Positions 43,242-52,137 of a stretch of 64,000 nt of DNA are shown here, in pieces. Source of the DNA: Aminobacter aganoensis (GTDB taxonomy: Bacteria; Pseudomonadota; Alphaproteobacteria; Rhizobiales; Rhizobiaceae); assembly GCF_014206975.1 (NCBI RefSeq), contig NZ_JACHOU010000012.1, positions 82,802-146,801 of the forward strand. Direction: 5' to 3'. The notes below the pieces were generated by a model. The model was not told where the DNA came from. It made no database searches and saw only the letters and a program-made list of their open reading frames with translations. The first letter of the stretch is position 1, and each line of letters begins with the position of its first letter. The position numbers and the translations under genes are program-made.

Positions 43242-43264
43242 TGTTCCCGGTTCGTACTCCCAAC

Positions 43265-43287
43265 GTCGCATAATCAACATTATGGAA
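43265..43287. repeat. Right dif-like attachment site (attR) of the prophage
   Basis: An exact 23-bp copy of the left repeat at 37296-37318. Beyond the shared 23 bp the flanks differ (the next bases after TTATGGAA are CAAAT here and GTTTA on the left), as expected for a hybrid site. It ends 7 bp before the 3' end of the GlxA-type regulator gene. Confidence 0.85.
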
Positions 43288-43294
43288 CAAATCA

Positions 43295-44356
43295 TCACGC
43301 CGCTGCTGTGCGCAATTTGCTCGGCAAGACCTGGAAGTGGTCGCGGAAACTTTTGGAGAAATGCGACGACGAGACGAAGCCGCAGGCGACCGTAATGTCC
43401 ATGATCGGCATCGACGTCAGCTCGATCAGCTGGCGTGCCTTGGCGAGCCGCAGCCCGAGATAGTGTTGCCAGGGCGTCGTCGCGAGATGGCGTTCGAACA
43501 GCCGCTCGATCTGGCGTCGCGACAGCGATACCCGCTCCGAGATCTCCTCGAGCGACAGAGGTTCCTCGATGTGCTTTTCCATCAGCTGGATGATGCGCAA
43601 CAGCTTCTTGCCGGTGCTGCCGTAGCGCAGGCCCGGTGGCACCGATTGGCAGGCAGTACCGTCGCGCCAGCGGTCGGCGGTGACGTGCTGGCAAATGCTG
43701 CGCGCAAGCTCGGTGCCGCAGCGCTCCTGGACGATGTCGATGGCGAGATCGAAGGCGGCGAGTTCGCCAGCACAGGTGACAATCTGGCCGTCACGCACGA
43801 ACAGTGCGTCGTCGATGGCCAAGTCGTAGAAGGTCTCGGACAGTGCCGCCATCTTGCTCCAGTGAATGGTGCACCTGATGTCGCTGAGCAGGCCGGCGTC
43901 GGCCAGCAGCCAGGTCGCCGTGCCCAGCGCATAGACCGGCAGCTGAGCCTTGGCGAGGCGGCGCAGGCTGGCGCGCAGCTCAAGCGACCCGTGCTGTTCC
44001 ACCCCCTCACCGGCGCAGATCGCCACAGCGGCCTGCGGTTCAAATGGCAAGGCCCTGGCAGCCTCGGCGAAGCTGCCTGAAACCTCGATCGAAATGCCGC
44101 TGGCGCTCGCTACCGAAAGGCCGTCGAGGCTGACCAGTTTCCAGCGGAACAGCTCAGTCCCGGCCAGCGCATTGGCAAGCCGCAATGGCTCGACCATCGA
44201 CGACAGGCAGAGCTGGGAAAAACCCGGCACGAGCAGGATGGAAAACTCAGCCGACGCCTGTGGCGTAGGCTGGCGCGACGCCTGGCGCTGAGCCGCCTTC
44301 GCACCCGGCCAACAGGCCCCGATGCTGAAGACCGTGTGCTTGCTCGGTGCGTTCAT
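43295..44356 (-). CDS. GlxA/GbdR-type AraC regulator
   Basis: This 353-aa regulator has an N-terminal DJ-1/PfpI-like domain (FSILLVPGFSQLCLSSMVEPLRLAN and VAICAGEGVE) and a C-terminal double helix-turn-helix (LEEISERVSLSRRQIERLFERHL and DITVACGFVSSSHFSKSFRDHF). Its neighbours are glycine-betaine-type catabolic genes. In Pseudomonas, GbdR, of the same architecture, activates those genes. The start ATG 44356 was chosen for length; its promoter region contains a copy of the TGTTGCATTTT motif. The prophage lies just past its 3' end. Confidence 0.85.
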   Translation of the reverse strand: MNAPSKHTVFSIGACWPGAKAAQRQASRQPTPQASAEFSILLVPGFSQLCLSSMVEPLRLANALAGTELFRWKLVSLDGLSVASASGISIEVSGSFAEAARALPFEPQAAVAICAGEGVEQHGSLELRASLRRLAKAQLPVYALGTATWLLADAGLLSDIRCTIHWSKMAALSETFYDLAIDDALFVRDGQIVTCAGELAAFDLAIDIVQERCGTELARSICQHVTADRWRDGTACQSVPPGLRYGSTGKKLLRIIQLMEKHIEEPLSLEEISERVSLSRRQIERLFERHLATTPWQHYLGLRLAKARQLIELTSMPIMDITVACGFVSSSHFSKSFRDHFQVLPSKLRTAAA

Positions 44357-44427
44357 GTGGCCCTCCCGGCGCAGGCGGCAAATGGCGGGAGGTCTGCTCC
44401 ACGGGCAATGCCGTCGAGTCACAAATT

Positions 44428-44466
44428 GGCAACAAATAACACAAAATGCAACAATGCAATTTGTTG
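44428..44466 (-). promoter_or_regulatory. TGTTGCATTTT-type candidate operator upstream of the GlxA-like gene
   Basis: On the minus strand this stretch reads TGTTGCATTTT (44453-44443), preceded by ATTGCATTG and followed by GTGTTATTTGTTGCC. Clusters of this unit recur upstream of the second dimethylglycine-dehydrogenase gene (52138-52165) and, in weaker form, before the DeoR gene. It lies about 90 bp upstream of ATG 44356. Confidence 0.5.
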
Positions 44467-44492
44467 AAGCCGCTCGGCAGACCTTTTGCTAT

Positions 44493-45377
44493 TCAGCTTT
44501 CGACGGTCTCTGCGGGTGCTGTCATACGCATCAGCCAGTCGCGAAACGCCATCACCTTCGGTGCCTTGGCCTTTTGTGGCGTGGCCAGGAACCAGTAGGA
44601 GCCGGCACCCTGCAGACGCTGTTCGAACGGCGCAACGAGCAGGCCGCTCGCCAGCTCGCGCTCGATCAGTGCCGTCCGGCCCATCAGAACGCCCTTGCCC
44701 TCGACTGCGGCACGGATGCCCATGATCGACTGATCGAAGAACGAACCGGCCGAGGTGTCGATGCCCGTCACACCGACATGGGCGAGCCAGCTGTCCCAGT
44801 CCTCGTCGTAACCGGGGACATGCAGCAGGTCGCCCGCCTTGAGGTCGTCGGGCGACCGGAGGTTGGCCGCATAGGCCGGCGTGCAGACGGGAAAGGTCTG
44901 GTCGCGCATAAGCAAGGTCGCCTCGCGCTTCGGCCAGTTGCCCAAACCGAACTCGATCGCCGCGTCGACCTTGCCCTCGCCATGGTCGAGTGCGGTGAGC
45001 CTGAGGTCGATGGTCGGGTGCTGGGTACGGAACAGGTCGAGCCGCGGCGCGATGCACTGGCTGGCGAACGATGTCGGCACATGGACGACCAGCATCTCGC
45101 GGGTGCCACGCCCGGCAATCCTGGCGGTCGCCTCGTCGATCAGGGCGAAGGCTCGACCGAGCTCTTCCGCATAACGCCGGCCGCGGTCGGTCAGCCTGAC
45201 GCCATTGGCGTGGCGGTCGAAGAGCTCCTTGCCGAGCCTGAGTTCGAGCGCACGGATATGCTGGGAAATGGCGGAGGGCGTGACATTCAATTCCGCGCCG
45301 GCGGCGGCGAAACTGCCGAGCCGTGCGGCGGCCTCAAAAGCCCGCAGCCAGTTCAGGGGTGGTCGGGCAGAGGCCAT
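44493..45377 (-). CDS. LysR-type regulator (GcvA-like)
   Basis: This 294-aa regulator has the winged helix RPPLNWLRAFEAAARLGSFAAAGAELNVTPSAISQHIRALE and a GcvA-type effector domain. It is divergent from the Rieske oxygenase gene across about 100 bp, the classic position of a LysR that controls its neighbour, and it sits between that gene and the GlxA-like regulator. Betaine or one of its demethylation products is the likely effector (inference). Confidence 0.87.
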   Translation of the reverse strand: MASARPPLNWLRAFEAAARLGSFAAAGAELNVTPSAISQHIRALELRLGKELFDRHANGVRLTDRGRRYAEELGRAFALIDEATARIAGRGTREMLVVHVPTSFASQCIAPRLDLFRTQHPTIDLRLTALDHGEGKVDAAIEFGLGNWPKREATLLMRDQTFPVCTPAYAANLRSPDDLKAGDLLHVPGYDEDWDSWLAHVGVTGIDTSAGSFFDQSIMGIRAAVEGKGVLMGRTALIERELASGLLVAPFEQRLQGAGSYWFLATPQKAKAPKVMAFRDWLMRMTAPAETVES

Positions 45378-45480
45378 GACACCATTAGTTTTTCTTGCGC
45401 TTCCCCCAAGGTAATCGCGTTTGCTCGGCCAGGCAAGAACGGTTCCAATCCACCCAGTTCAGCATCTGGGAGGCACTGCT

Positions 45481-46680
45481 ATGAACGTCCACTGGCTCCA
45501 GGGTTATCGCCCCGGCTACGGCTTGCCGCGCGATTTCTACACCAATGCCGAGATTTTCGCCGAGGAACAGGCGCGCATTTTCCGCAACAGCTGGTTCTTC
45601 GCCGGTCATTCCGTCGAGCTGCCCAAGGCGGGCGACTACATGACGCTCGATGTCGGCGGCGCGCCTGTTGTCGTGGTGCGCGACCGCGACGGCAAGGTGC
45701 ATGCCCACCACAATGTCTGCCGCCATCGCGGTTCGATCATCTGCACCAAGGAGAAGGGCAAGGCCAACAGGTTGGTCTGTCCCTACCATTCCTGGTCCTA
45801 TGCCCATGACGGCACGCTGATCGGTGCGCCGATGATGGGCGAGGACTTCGACAAGTCGGCGCACGGCCTCAAGTCGACCCATGCCGAAGAGTTCGATGGG
45901 CTGATCTTCGTCAACCTGTCGGAAACGCCCTCCCCGTTCCAAGAGTTGCACGACCACCTGTCGCCGATCCTCAAGTCGCAAGGCATGACCAAGGCCAAGA
46001 TCGCGCTGATCCGCGACTACGAGCTCGACGTGAACTGGAAGATCGTGGTCGAGAACAACCGCGAGTGCTACCACTGCGAGGCCAACCACCACGGCTATGT
46101 CTCGGTGCAGTACGACACCGAAAACGACAATCCCGATCTCAAGGACGAGATCGCGGAGCGGCTGGGTGACTGCCGCATCCGCTGGGAAAAGGCCGGGCTC
46201 GACACTGCCCGCGTCAACACCTCGTCCAACAACACGTCCGAATGGTTCCGCGCCAACCGCACCCCGGTGCGCAAGGGCATGGTGACCGAAAGCGCCGATG
46301 GGCAGCTGGTGTGCGACGTGCTGATGGCCGGTTTCACCGATCCCGACATGGGCACGGCGCGCGCCAACACCAACATCAACTTCTGGTGCCACGCCAATTC
46401 CGACTATGCCCACACCGTACGCATCACGCCGGTGTCGCCGACCAGGACCATCGTACGCGGCTACTGGCTGGTCGACGAGAACGCGGTCGAGGGCCGCGAC
46501 TACGATCCCGAAAAGATCGCCGCCTTCCATCACGAGGTGATGTCGGAAGACTGGGAGATCTGCCGCCGCCAGTGGATCGGCATCACCTCCCCCGGCTTCG
46601 AGCCCGGCCCCTATTCGCCGACCAAGGAAGCCAATGTCGACCGCTATGTCAGGTGGTACGCGAGCCAGATGACGGCGTAG
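45481..46680 (+). CDS. Rieske oxygenase alpha subunit (betaine demethylase, GbcA/Stc2-like)
   Basis: This 399-aa protein has the Rieske cluster ligands C80, H82, C100 and H103 (CRHRG and CPYHSWSY). The mononuclear iron site includes ENNRECYHCEANHH near residues 191-204. GFEPGPYSP near the end resembles GbcA. These enzymes oxidatively remove an N-methyl group from glycine betaine, or from proline betaine in Stc2. ATG 45481 gives the family length. A reductase, two dimethylglycine-dehydrogenase-like genes and regulators follow, so glycine betaine is the best guess. Confidence 0.85.
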   Translation: MNVHWLQGYRPGYGLPRDFYTNAEIFAEEQARIFRNSWFFAGHSVELPKAGDYMTLDVGGAPVVVVRDRDGKVHAHHNVCRHRGSIICTKEKGKANRLVCPYHSWSYAHDGTLIGAPMMGEDFDKSAHGLKSTHAEEFDGLIFVNLSETPSPFQELHDHLSPILKSQGMTKAKIALIRDYELDVNWKIVVENNRECYHCEANHHGYVSVQYDTENDNPDLKDEIAERLGDCRIRWEKAGLDTARVNTSSNNTSEWFRANRTPVRKGMVTESADGQLVCDVLMAGFTDPDMGTARANTNINFWCHANSDYAHTVRITPVSPTRTIVRGYWLVDENAVEGRDYDPEKIAAFHHEVMSEDWEICRRQWIGITSPGFEPGPYSPTKEANVDRYVRWYASQMTA

Positions 46681-46691
46681 GCGAGGACCAC

Positions 46692-46806
46692 CTCCCTCCC
46701 CCTTGTGGGGAGGGACCGAGGGTGGGGGTAACCCCGGCCTCGACCTAGGAGCTGGGTGGTGCCGGCAGGTACCCCACCCCTGCCCCTCCCCACAAGGGGG
46801 AGGGAG
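46692..46806. repeat. Long palindromic intergenic element
   Basis: Perfect 23-bp arms at 46692-46714 and 46784-46806 form an inverted repeat. Each arm contains CCTCCCTCCCCCTTGTGGGG or its complement. The interior (46718-46780) is itself partly self-complementary, with GGGTGGGGGTAACC against GGTACCCCACCC. The roughly 115-bp unit resembles REP/RIME-type palindromes of rhizobia. It lies between the Rieske and reductase genes and could give an mRNA hairpin that shapes their ratio. Confidence 0.7.
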
Positions 46807-46848
46807 ACTTCTCTGCCATGCCCCCATCCTCCCAGGACGGTACAAAAA

Positions 46849-47805
46849 ATGCTCTCTAGGCCGGAAATTCTCCTGCAGGTCGCCGAGATCAAGGCGCTGA
46901 CGCCGCGCGTGGCGGCTTATCGGCTGGTGTCGCCCCATGGCGAGCGATTGCCGGCCTGGAATGCGGGCGCGCATCTGAACTTCCGCCTGCCAAGTGGCCG
47001 GACGCGTTGCTATTCGCTGTGCGGCGACCCGGCCAACAAGGCCGAGTATTGGGTGGCCGTCCAGCGCGAGGAAAACGGCGAAGGCGGCTCGCTCGAGGCG
47101 GCCGATACCTTTGCGCGCGGCGTGGTGGTGCGCGCCGATCCGCCGCGCAATGGCTTTCCGCTTGGCGGGGAGGCACGCCACCACGTGCTGATCGCTGGCG
47201 GCATCGGCATCACGCCCATCATCGCCATGATCCACCATCTCCGCCGCACGAGGGCGAGCTATTTCGTCCATGTCTGCGCCCGCTCGCTGAAGGAGGTGGC
47301 GTTTCGCGACCTGATCCAGGCCGAGGCCGCGGTAGGTCGCGCGGCGCTCCATCTCGACGGCAACGACCCGGCGCGACGGCCCGACCTGCCGGCGCTGGTC
47401 GGAGCCCCGGCAGAGGGCACGCATGTCTACGCCTGCGGTCCCGCCAGCCTGCTCAAGGCTTTCGCCCGTGCCACGGAAAGCTGGCCGCAGGAGCGGGTTC
47501 ATGTCGAAAGCTTCGCACCTGAGAGCCGGCAAACCGAAGGCGACCAGCCCCTCGACGTGACCATCGCGTCGACCGGCAAAGCCATCCACGTGCCTGTAGG
47601 CACGACCCTGCTCGCCGCGCTCAAAGCCGCCGGCCACGATATCGCGACGAGCTGCCGGCAGGGCATCTGCGGCTCCTGCATGGTTCCTTATCTCGACGGC
47701 GAACCTGACCACCGTGACCAGGCGTTGAGCGACGACGAACGCCGCGAATTCCTCACCGTCTGCTGTTCGCGTGCCCTGACGCCAAGCCTGACGCTCGATC
47801 TCTGA
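46849..47805 (+). CDS. Reductase for the Rieske oxygenase (FMN/2Fe-2S, VanB/GbcB-like)
   Basis: This 318-aa protein has an N-terminal flavin domain (RTRCYSLCGDP, the RxYSL motif that favours FMN) and an NAD(P)H-binding stretch (VLIAGGIGITPIIAMI). At the C-terminus is a plant-type 2Fe-2S domain, TSCRQGICGSCMVPYLDG with CC near the end. It would pass electrons to the Rieske oxygenase. ATG 46849 has an AGGA Shine-Dalgarno. It lies after the palindromic element and 75 bp before the FAD enzyme. Confidence 0.85.
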   Translation: MLSRPEILLQVAEIKALTPRVAAYRLVSPHGERLPAWNAGAHLNFRLPSGRTRCYSLCGDPANKAEYWVAVQREENGEGGSLEAADTFARGVVVRADPPRNGFPLGGEARHHVLIAGGIGITPIIAMIHHLRRTRASYFVHVCARSLKEVAFRDLIQAEAAVGRAALHLDGNDPARRPDLPALVGAPAEGTHVYACGPASLLKAFARATESWPQERVHVESFAPESRQTEGDQPLDVTIASTGKAIHVPVGTTLLAALKAAGHDIATSCRQGICGSCMVPYLDGEPDHRDQALSDDERREFLTVCCSRALTPSLTLDL

Positions 47806-47880
47806 ACCTGGTCCGGCACGCGCCGGCCACAAGCAACGCGCAAAACCTCGCCACAGCGAGGCCAGCCCCGAAAGGCCAAC

Positions 47881-50301
47881 ATGTCCAAGCTTCCCTCGCA
47901 CGCCCGCATCGTCATCGTCGGCGGCGGCGCCATCGGCACCTCCATCGCCTATCACCTCGCCAAGATGGGCGAGAAGGACGTCCTGCTGCTCGAAAAGAAC
48001 CAGCTGACGGCGGGCTCGACCTGGCACGCCGCCGGCCTGATGGGGCAGTTGCGCAGCAAGGTGAACCTGACCCGACTGATGCAGTACAGCGCCGACCTCT
48101 GCGCCAAGATCGGCGCCGAAACCGGCCAGGATGTTGGCTGGAAGAATGTCGGCAGCCTGCGCCTCGCCGCCTCCGATGCGCGCTGGGAGGAACTCAAGCG
48201 CGCCCATACCGCCGCCAAGAGCTACGGCTTCGACATGGAGCTGATCGGCCCCGACGAGGTGAAGCGGCTGTTCCCGCTTGTCGACACCAAGGATCTGCGC
48301 GGCGCCACCTGGATCGCGTCGGACGGCCATGTCGACCCCTATTCGCTGACCCACGCCTACGCCAAGGGCGCGCGGTCGGGCGGCGTCCGCATCGTCGAGG
48401 GCGTGATGGTGACCGGCCTCACCATCAAGGACCGCCGCATCACTGCGGTAAAGACATCGGAAGGCGATGTCGGCTGCGAGATTGTCGTCAACGCCGCCGG
48501 CCTGTGGGCGCGCCAGCTCGGCGAACTGGCCAGCATCGACCTGCCGATCACAGTTGTCGAGCACGAATATTTCGTCACGGAGAAATCGCCCTCCGTGCCC
48601 GACGACCTGCCGACGCTGCGCGATCCCGACGCCAATTTCTACGTCAAGCCGGAGCCGGGCGCGATGGCGATCGGCGGCTGGGAAAAGGAGACGCGTGCCG
48701 CCTACGGGCTTGGCAAGCTGCCAATGAGCTTCGGCCAAGAGCTGTTCCCCGACGATCTCGAGCGCATCTCGGAGGTCATCGAAGGGGCTGCCAACCGCAT
48801 TCCGATCCTCGGTGAGCTCGGCGTGCGCGCCGTGGTCAACGGGCCGATCCCGATCTCGGCCGATGGCGAGCCTGTCATGGGGCTCGCCGGCGACTTTGAG
48901 AACTTCTTCGTGGCCTGCGGCTTCACCTCGGGTATTGCCGCCTCGGGCGGCGCCGGCCGCGCCATCGCCAACTGGATCGCCGAGGGCGACCCCGGCATGG
49001 ACCTCTGGGCCTTCGACCTGCGCCGCTTCGGCCATCCGCATGGCGGCCTCGCCTATCTTCGCGACAGCGCGCTCGAGGCCTATTCGAAATATTACGCCAT
49101 CGCCTGGCCGGAGGAGGAACGTTCGGCCTGCCGCCCGCTGCGCCGCTCGCCGCTTTACCAGACGTTGACCGCGCAAGGTGCGGTCAACGGCGTCAAGTTC
49201 GGCTGGGAGCGGCCAAACTACTTCCTCAGGCCCGGCGAGGCCAAGCCGCCGCTCGAAACCTTCGAACGCGCGCCCTATGCCGAAATCATCGGCCGCGAGC
49301 ACAGGATCGTGCGCGAGGGCGTGACGCTGATCGACCAGTCGTCCTTCTCGAAATTCGAGGTCTCTGGCTCGGGCGCGCTCGCCTATCTGCAATGGCTGGC
49401 GGCGGCCAATGTCGACAAGGGCGACAACGCCGTCATCTACACCCAACTACTCAACAAGCGCGGCGGCATCGAAGCCGACCTGACCATCATGCGGCGCGGC
49501 GAACAGCGGTTCCATGTCGTCACCGGCTCGGCATTCGGCACCCATGATGGCGGCTGGATTCGTCGCCACATGCCGCGCGACGGCTCGGTGTCGGTGCATG
49601 ACGTGACCGGCGCCTACGGTGTCATCAATCTCTGCGGGCCGTTGTCACGCGATGTGCTGGCCAAGATCAGCGAGCACGATGTCTCGAACGAGGCCTTCCC
49701 CTACATGACCTGCCGCGAGATTCGCGTCGGCTGGGCGCCGGTCTTCGCCGCCCGCGTCACCTATGTCGGCGAGCTCGGCTGGGAGCTGCATGTGCCGACC
49801 GAATACATGGCCTATGTCTACGAGGTGCTGCGCGCGGCCGGCGCTCCGTTCGGCATCGCCGATGTCGGCTACAAGGCGATCTCCAGCCTGCGCATGGAAA
49901 AGCGCTATCTCTATTGGGGCGCAGACATCACCCCGGACGACACGCCGCTCGAAGCAGGGCTGGGTTTTGCCGTGTCGATGAAGAAGGGCGACTTCCAAGG
50001 CCGCGATGCGCTTGTCGCCCAGAAGGAGCGCGGGCTGACCCGCAAGCTGGCCTGCTTCAGGCTCGACGATCCCCTCCCCGTTTACGGTGGCGAGGCGATG
50101 TCGTTTGATGGTCGTGTCGTTGGCATGACGACCAGCGGCGACTTCGGTCACACGGTCGGCGCCTCGCTCGTCTTCGGTTATCTCAAGAGCGACGACATGA
50201 GCCTCAAGGAAATCGAAGTCGAAGCCTTCGGACGCCGCAGCCGAGCGACCGTCATCGAGCGCTGTGCCTACGATCCGGCGGGCGAGCGCGTCCGACTCTA
50301 G
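47881..50301 (+). CDS. Dimethylglycine dehydrogenase-like FAD/GcvT protein (copy 1)
   Basis: This 806-aa protein has an N-terminal FAD-dependent oxidoreductase domain (VIVGGGAIGTSIAYHLAKMG) with H49 in GSTWHAAGL. That is the position where mammalian dimethylglycine dehydrogenase binds FAD covalently. A GcvT-like folate-binding half runs from about residue 430 (HRIVREGVTLIDQSSFSKFEVSG, and WELHVPTEYMAYVYEVLRAAG). It should oxidise dimethylglycine or sarcosine and may pass the methyl group to tetrahydrofolate. A very similar second copy follows at 52.2 kb. Confidence 0.85.
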   Translation: MSKLPSHARIVIVGGGAIGTSIAYHLAKMGEKDVLLLEKNQLTAGSTWHAAGLMGQLRSKVNLTRLMQYSADLCAKIGAETGQDVGWKNVGSLRLAASDARWEELKRAHTAAKSYGFDMELIGPDEVKRLFPLVDTKDLRGATWIASDGHVDPYSLTHAYAKGARSGGVRIVEGVMVTGLTIKDRRITAVKTSEGDVGCEIVVNAAGLWARQLGELASIDLPITVVEHEYFVTEKSPSVPDDLPTLRDPDANFYVKPEPGAMAIGGWEKETRAAYGLGKLPMSFGQELFPDDLERISEVIEGAANRIPILGELGVRAVVNGPIPISADGEPVMGLAGDFENFFVACGFTSGIAASGGAGRAIANWIAEGDPGMDLWAFDLRRFGHPHGGLAYLRDSALEAYSKYYAIAWPEEERSACRPLRRSPLYQTLTAQGAVNGVKFGWERPNYFLRPGEAKPPLETFERAPYAEIIGREHRIVREGVTLIDQSSFSKFEVSGSGALAYLQWLAAANVDKGDNAVIYTQLLNKRGGIEADLTIMRRGEQRFHVVTGSAFGTHDGGWIRRHMPRDGSVSVHDVTGAYGVINLCGPLSRDVLAKISEHDVSNEAFPYMTCREIRVGWAPVFAARVTYVGELGWELHVPTEYMAYVYEVLRAAGAPFGIADVGYKAISSLRMEKRYLYWGADITPDDTPLEAGLGFAVSMKKGDFQGRDALVAQKERGLTRKLACFRLDDPLPVYGGEAMSFDGRVVGMTTSGDFGHTVGASLVFGYLKSDDMSLKEIEVEAFGRRSRATVIERCAYDPAGERVRL

Positions 50302-50420
50302 GATTTCGAACCCCGAAACCGGCCAGGTCGCTCCCACAGACCCTGCTGTTTCAAACGACCAGAACGCCGCGCTTTCGAATGGAGGCGCGGCGTCCTGATG
50401 TGGCATCAGGCGCCGCACGC

Positions 50421-50436
50421 CACATATTGCAACATC
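50421..50436. promoter_or_regulatory. Weak TGTTGCA-type motif before the DeoR gene
   Basis: On the minus strand this reads GATGTTGCAATATGTG. It resembles the TGTTGCATTTTRTG units near the GlxA-like gene and the second dehydrogenase. It lies 40-55 bp before the DeoR start, suited to autoregulation. It is a single site and the match is only partial. Confidence 0.4.
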
Positions 50437-50475
50437 TGCTTGCCATTGCCGAGACAATGCCGCCACATAGCGCGC

Positions 50476-51258
50476 ATGTTCGACTCGCAGAACCACAAGG
50501 CGCTCGCGCCGCGCCGTCACGACGAGATCCTGAGGCGGCTGGCCGCCGACGGCTCGGTCGGCATCACCGAGCTTGCCGCCTTCTTCGACGTGTCGCGCGA
50601 GACCATCCGCCGCGACATGAAGTTTTTGGCCGAGCGCGGCCAGCTCGACCTCGTCCATGGCGGGGCGACCTTGTTTGAGTCGACCGAACCGGCGCTCACC
50701 CTGCGCAGCCAGGAAAATGCCGGCGGCAAGGCGGCGATCGGCCGGGCCGCCGCAACCCTAGTCGAGGACGGCATGGTGGTGTTCCTCGATTCCGGCACGA
50801 CCACGCTCGCCGTGGCGCACGCGCTCGCCGGCAAGCAGAACCTGACCGTCTGCACCACAAGCCTCGTGATCGCGCTGCATATGTGCCGCCAGCCGCATGT
50901 GCGGGTGCACGTGCTCGGCGGCGAGATCGACCCCTCGGAAGAGGCTGCCGTCGGCATCGACGCGCTCGACGCCATCGGCCGCTTCCGCATCGACGTCGCC
51001 TTCCTCGGGGGCGGCGCGCTGTCGCCGGACGGCGAGATCACCGACTTCACCCGCAACGGCGCCGAACAGCGCTCGCGCATGGCCGCCACCGCCGCCCGCG
51101 CCTATTTCGTGCTCGACAGCTCCAAGTTCGGCCGGCTGACACCGCTGCGCATCCCGCGCTTCGAACTCGCCGCCGGCGTCATCGTCGACGCCCCTCCCCC
51201 CGCGGCGATGGTCGAAGCCCTGGAGCGCAAGGGGCCGAAGGTGATTGTAGGGGAGTAG
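50476..51258 (+). CDS. DeoR-family regulator
   Basis: This 260-aa protein has a DeoR winged helix (RHDEILRRLAADGSVGITELAAFFDVSRETIRRDMKFLAERG) and a DeoRC sensor domain (FLDSGTTTLAVAHAL and CTTSLVIALHM). These regulators often sense a sugar phosphate and bind repeated short sites. It is placed between the two dimethylglycine-dehydrogenase-like genes, so it is the prime candidate for binding the repeated TGTTGCATTTT motif. ATG 50476 was chosen because the upstream extension shows no similarity. Confidence 0.87.
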   Translation: MFDSQNHKALAPRRHDEILRRLAADGSVGITELAAFFDVSRETIRRDMKFLAERGQLDLVHGGATLFESTEPALTLRSQENAGGKAAIGRAAATLVEDGMVVFLDSGTTTLAVAHALAGKQNLTVCTTSLVIALHMCRQPHVRVHVLGGEIDPSEEAAVGIDALDAIGRFRIDVAFLGGGALSPDGEITDFTRNGAEQRSRMAATAARAYFVLDSSKFGRLTPLRIPRFELAAGVIVDAPPPAAMVEALERKGPKVIVGE

Positions 51259-51333
51259 CCGAAGAGGGTCTGCGATCAGGATAGCTGCAAACTGCGAGGC
51301 GGCAACGCTGCCGACTCGCGTGTCTATTGGCTG

Positions 51334-51993
51334 TCAGGTCAGCTTCCGCCGCCGTTCCAGCTCCGCGTCCGTCGGCGTCTCGAACTCGAACGAGCCGGTG
51401 ACGATGTCGCCGTCGCGGACGTATTTGTTGATCGTCACGCCCGTGCCGGAAACCTTCGATGACACCAGCTTCAGTTTCGAGGGCATGGCGGCGTCGCCGA
51501 ACAGGCATTTGCCCTTGCCGAGCACCAGCGGGAAGATCGAGATGTTGAGTTCGTCGACCAGGTCGTTGGTGAGCAGCGTCTTGAGGAAATCGGTCGAACC
51601 CTGTGTCAGAAGATCGGGGCCGTCCCCGGCCTTCAGCTTGCGCACGGCGGCGACGGCATCAGTGCCGAGCGAGTGGCTGTTCTGCCAGCCGAGCTTCAGC
51701 TCGGGATTGCGCGTCGCGACATACTTGTTAATGCGGTCGAACAGCGGGCCGATGGGATCGTCAGCATCGACATAGGGCCAGTGCGCGGCGAAGATGTCCC
51801 AGGTCTTGCGCCCAAGCAGGAGATCGAACGGCCTGGCGAACATTTCGCCCACCGCCTCAGTCATCGTCTGGTCGAAATAGGGCGCAGCCCAGCCGCCAAA
51901 CTTGAAGCCGCCGATCGGATCTTCCTCCGGTCCGCCCGGCGCCTGCATGATGCCGTCGAGGCTCATGAATGCACCCACCACGATCTTTCTCAT
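51334..51993 (-). CDS. RibD C-terminal/dihydrofolate reductase-like protein
   Basis: This 219-aa protein matches the YwjB-type family, often called dihydrofolate reductase family protein. It has IVVGAFMSLDGIMQAPGG, LLLGRKTWDIF (NADPH-loop type) and LLTQGSTDFLKTLL. Most members are not true DHFRs. It is unrelated in direction to its neighbours; the nearby folate-dependent dehydrogenases may be a coincidence. ATG 51993 has an AAGGAGAACGAC Shine-Dalgarno. Confidence 0.75.
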   Translation of the reverse strand: MRKIVVGAFMSLDGIMQAPGGPEEDPIGGFKFGGWAAPYFDQTMTEAVGEMFARPFDLLLGRKTWDIFAAHWPYVDADDPIGPLFDRINKYVATRNPELKLGWQNSHSLGTDAVAAVRKLKAGDGPDLLTQGSTDFLKTLLTNDLVDELNISIFPLVLGKGKCLFGDAAMPSKLKLVSSKVSGTGVTINKYVRDGDIVTGSFEFETPTDAELERRRKLT

Positions 51994-52137
51994 GTCGTTC
52001 TCCTTCATCGCCCCTGCCGGCTCTACGTCTTGAAGACGTTCGGCGGCCGCGCGTTCCGACAGCACCGCGAAAATTTCTGCCAGCAGCGCCACGCAGCCGC
52101 AAGACCACCATCAGCCGCGCGGTCTATTGTGATTATT

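Larger units (their letters stand above)
37296..43287 (-). mobile_element. Microviridae-type prophage integrated at a dif-like site
   Basis: A 5,969-bp unit (repeat start to repeat start) carries the gene set of a small single-stranded DNA phage, all on the minus strand: membrane protein, pilot, J-like, capsid, orphan, M15 endolysin, HUH replication initiator and small C-terminal protein. Its ends are 23-bp dif-like repeats. There is no integrase gene, in keeping with host XerCD integration known for gokushovirus-like prophages in enterobacteria. All coding frames look intact, so it may be inducible. Base composition is lower in G+C than the flanks. It is placed neatly between a TPR regulator and a GlxA-type regulator. 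Confidence 0.9.

Noticed and set aside
45385..49446. A 1,353-codon open frame on the minus strand across the betaine cluster
   Set aside because: It lies antisense to clear Rieske, reductase and dehydrogenase genes, and its translation is arginine- and histidine-rich without recognisable motifs. It is a product of G/C-rich codon bias.
51334..51993. A true dihydrofolate reductase supporting the folate-dependent dehydrogenases
   Set aside because: The sequence belongs to the RibD/YwjB-type branch, most of whose members are not DHFRs; the gene points the other way and shares no operon.
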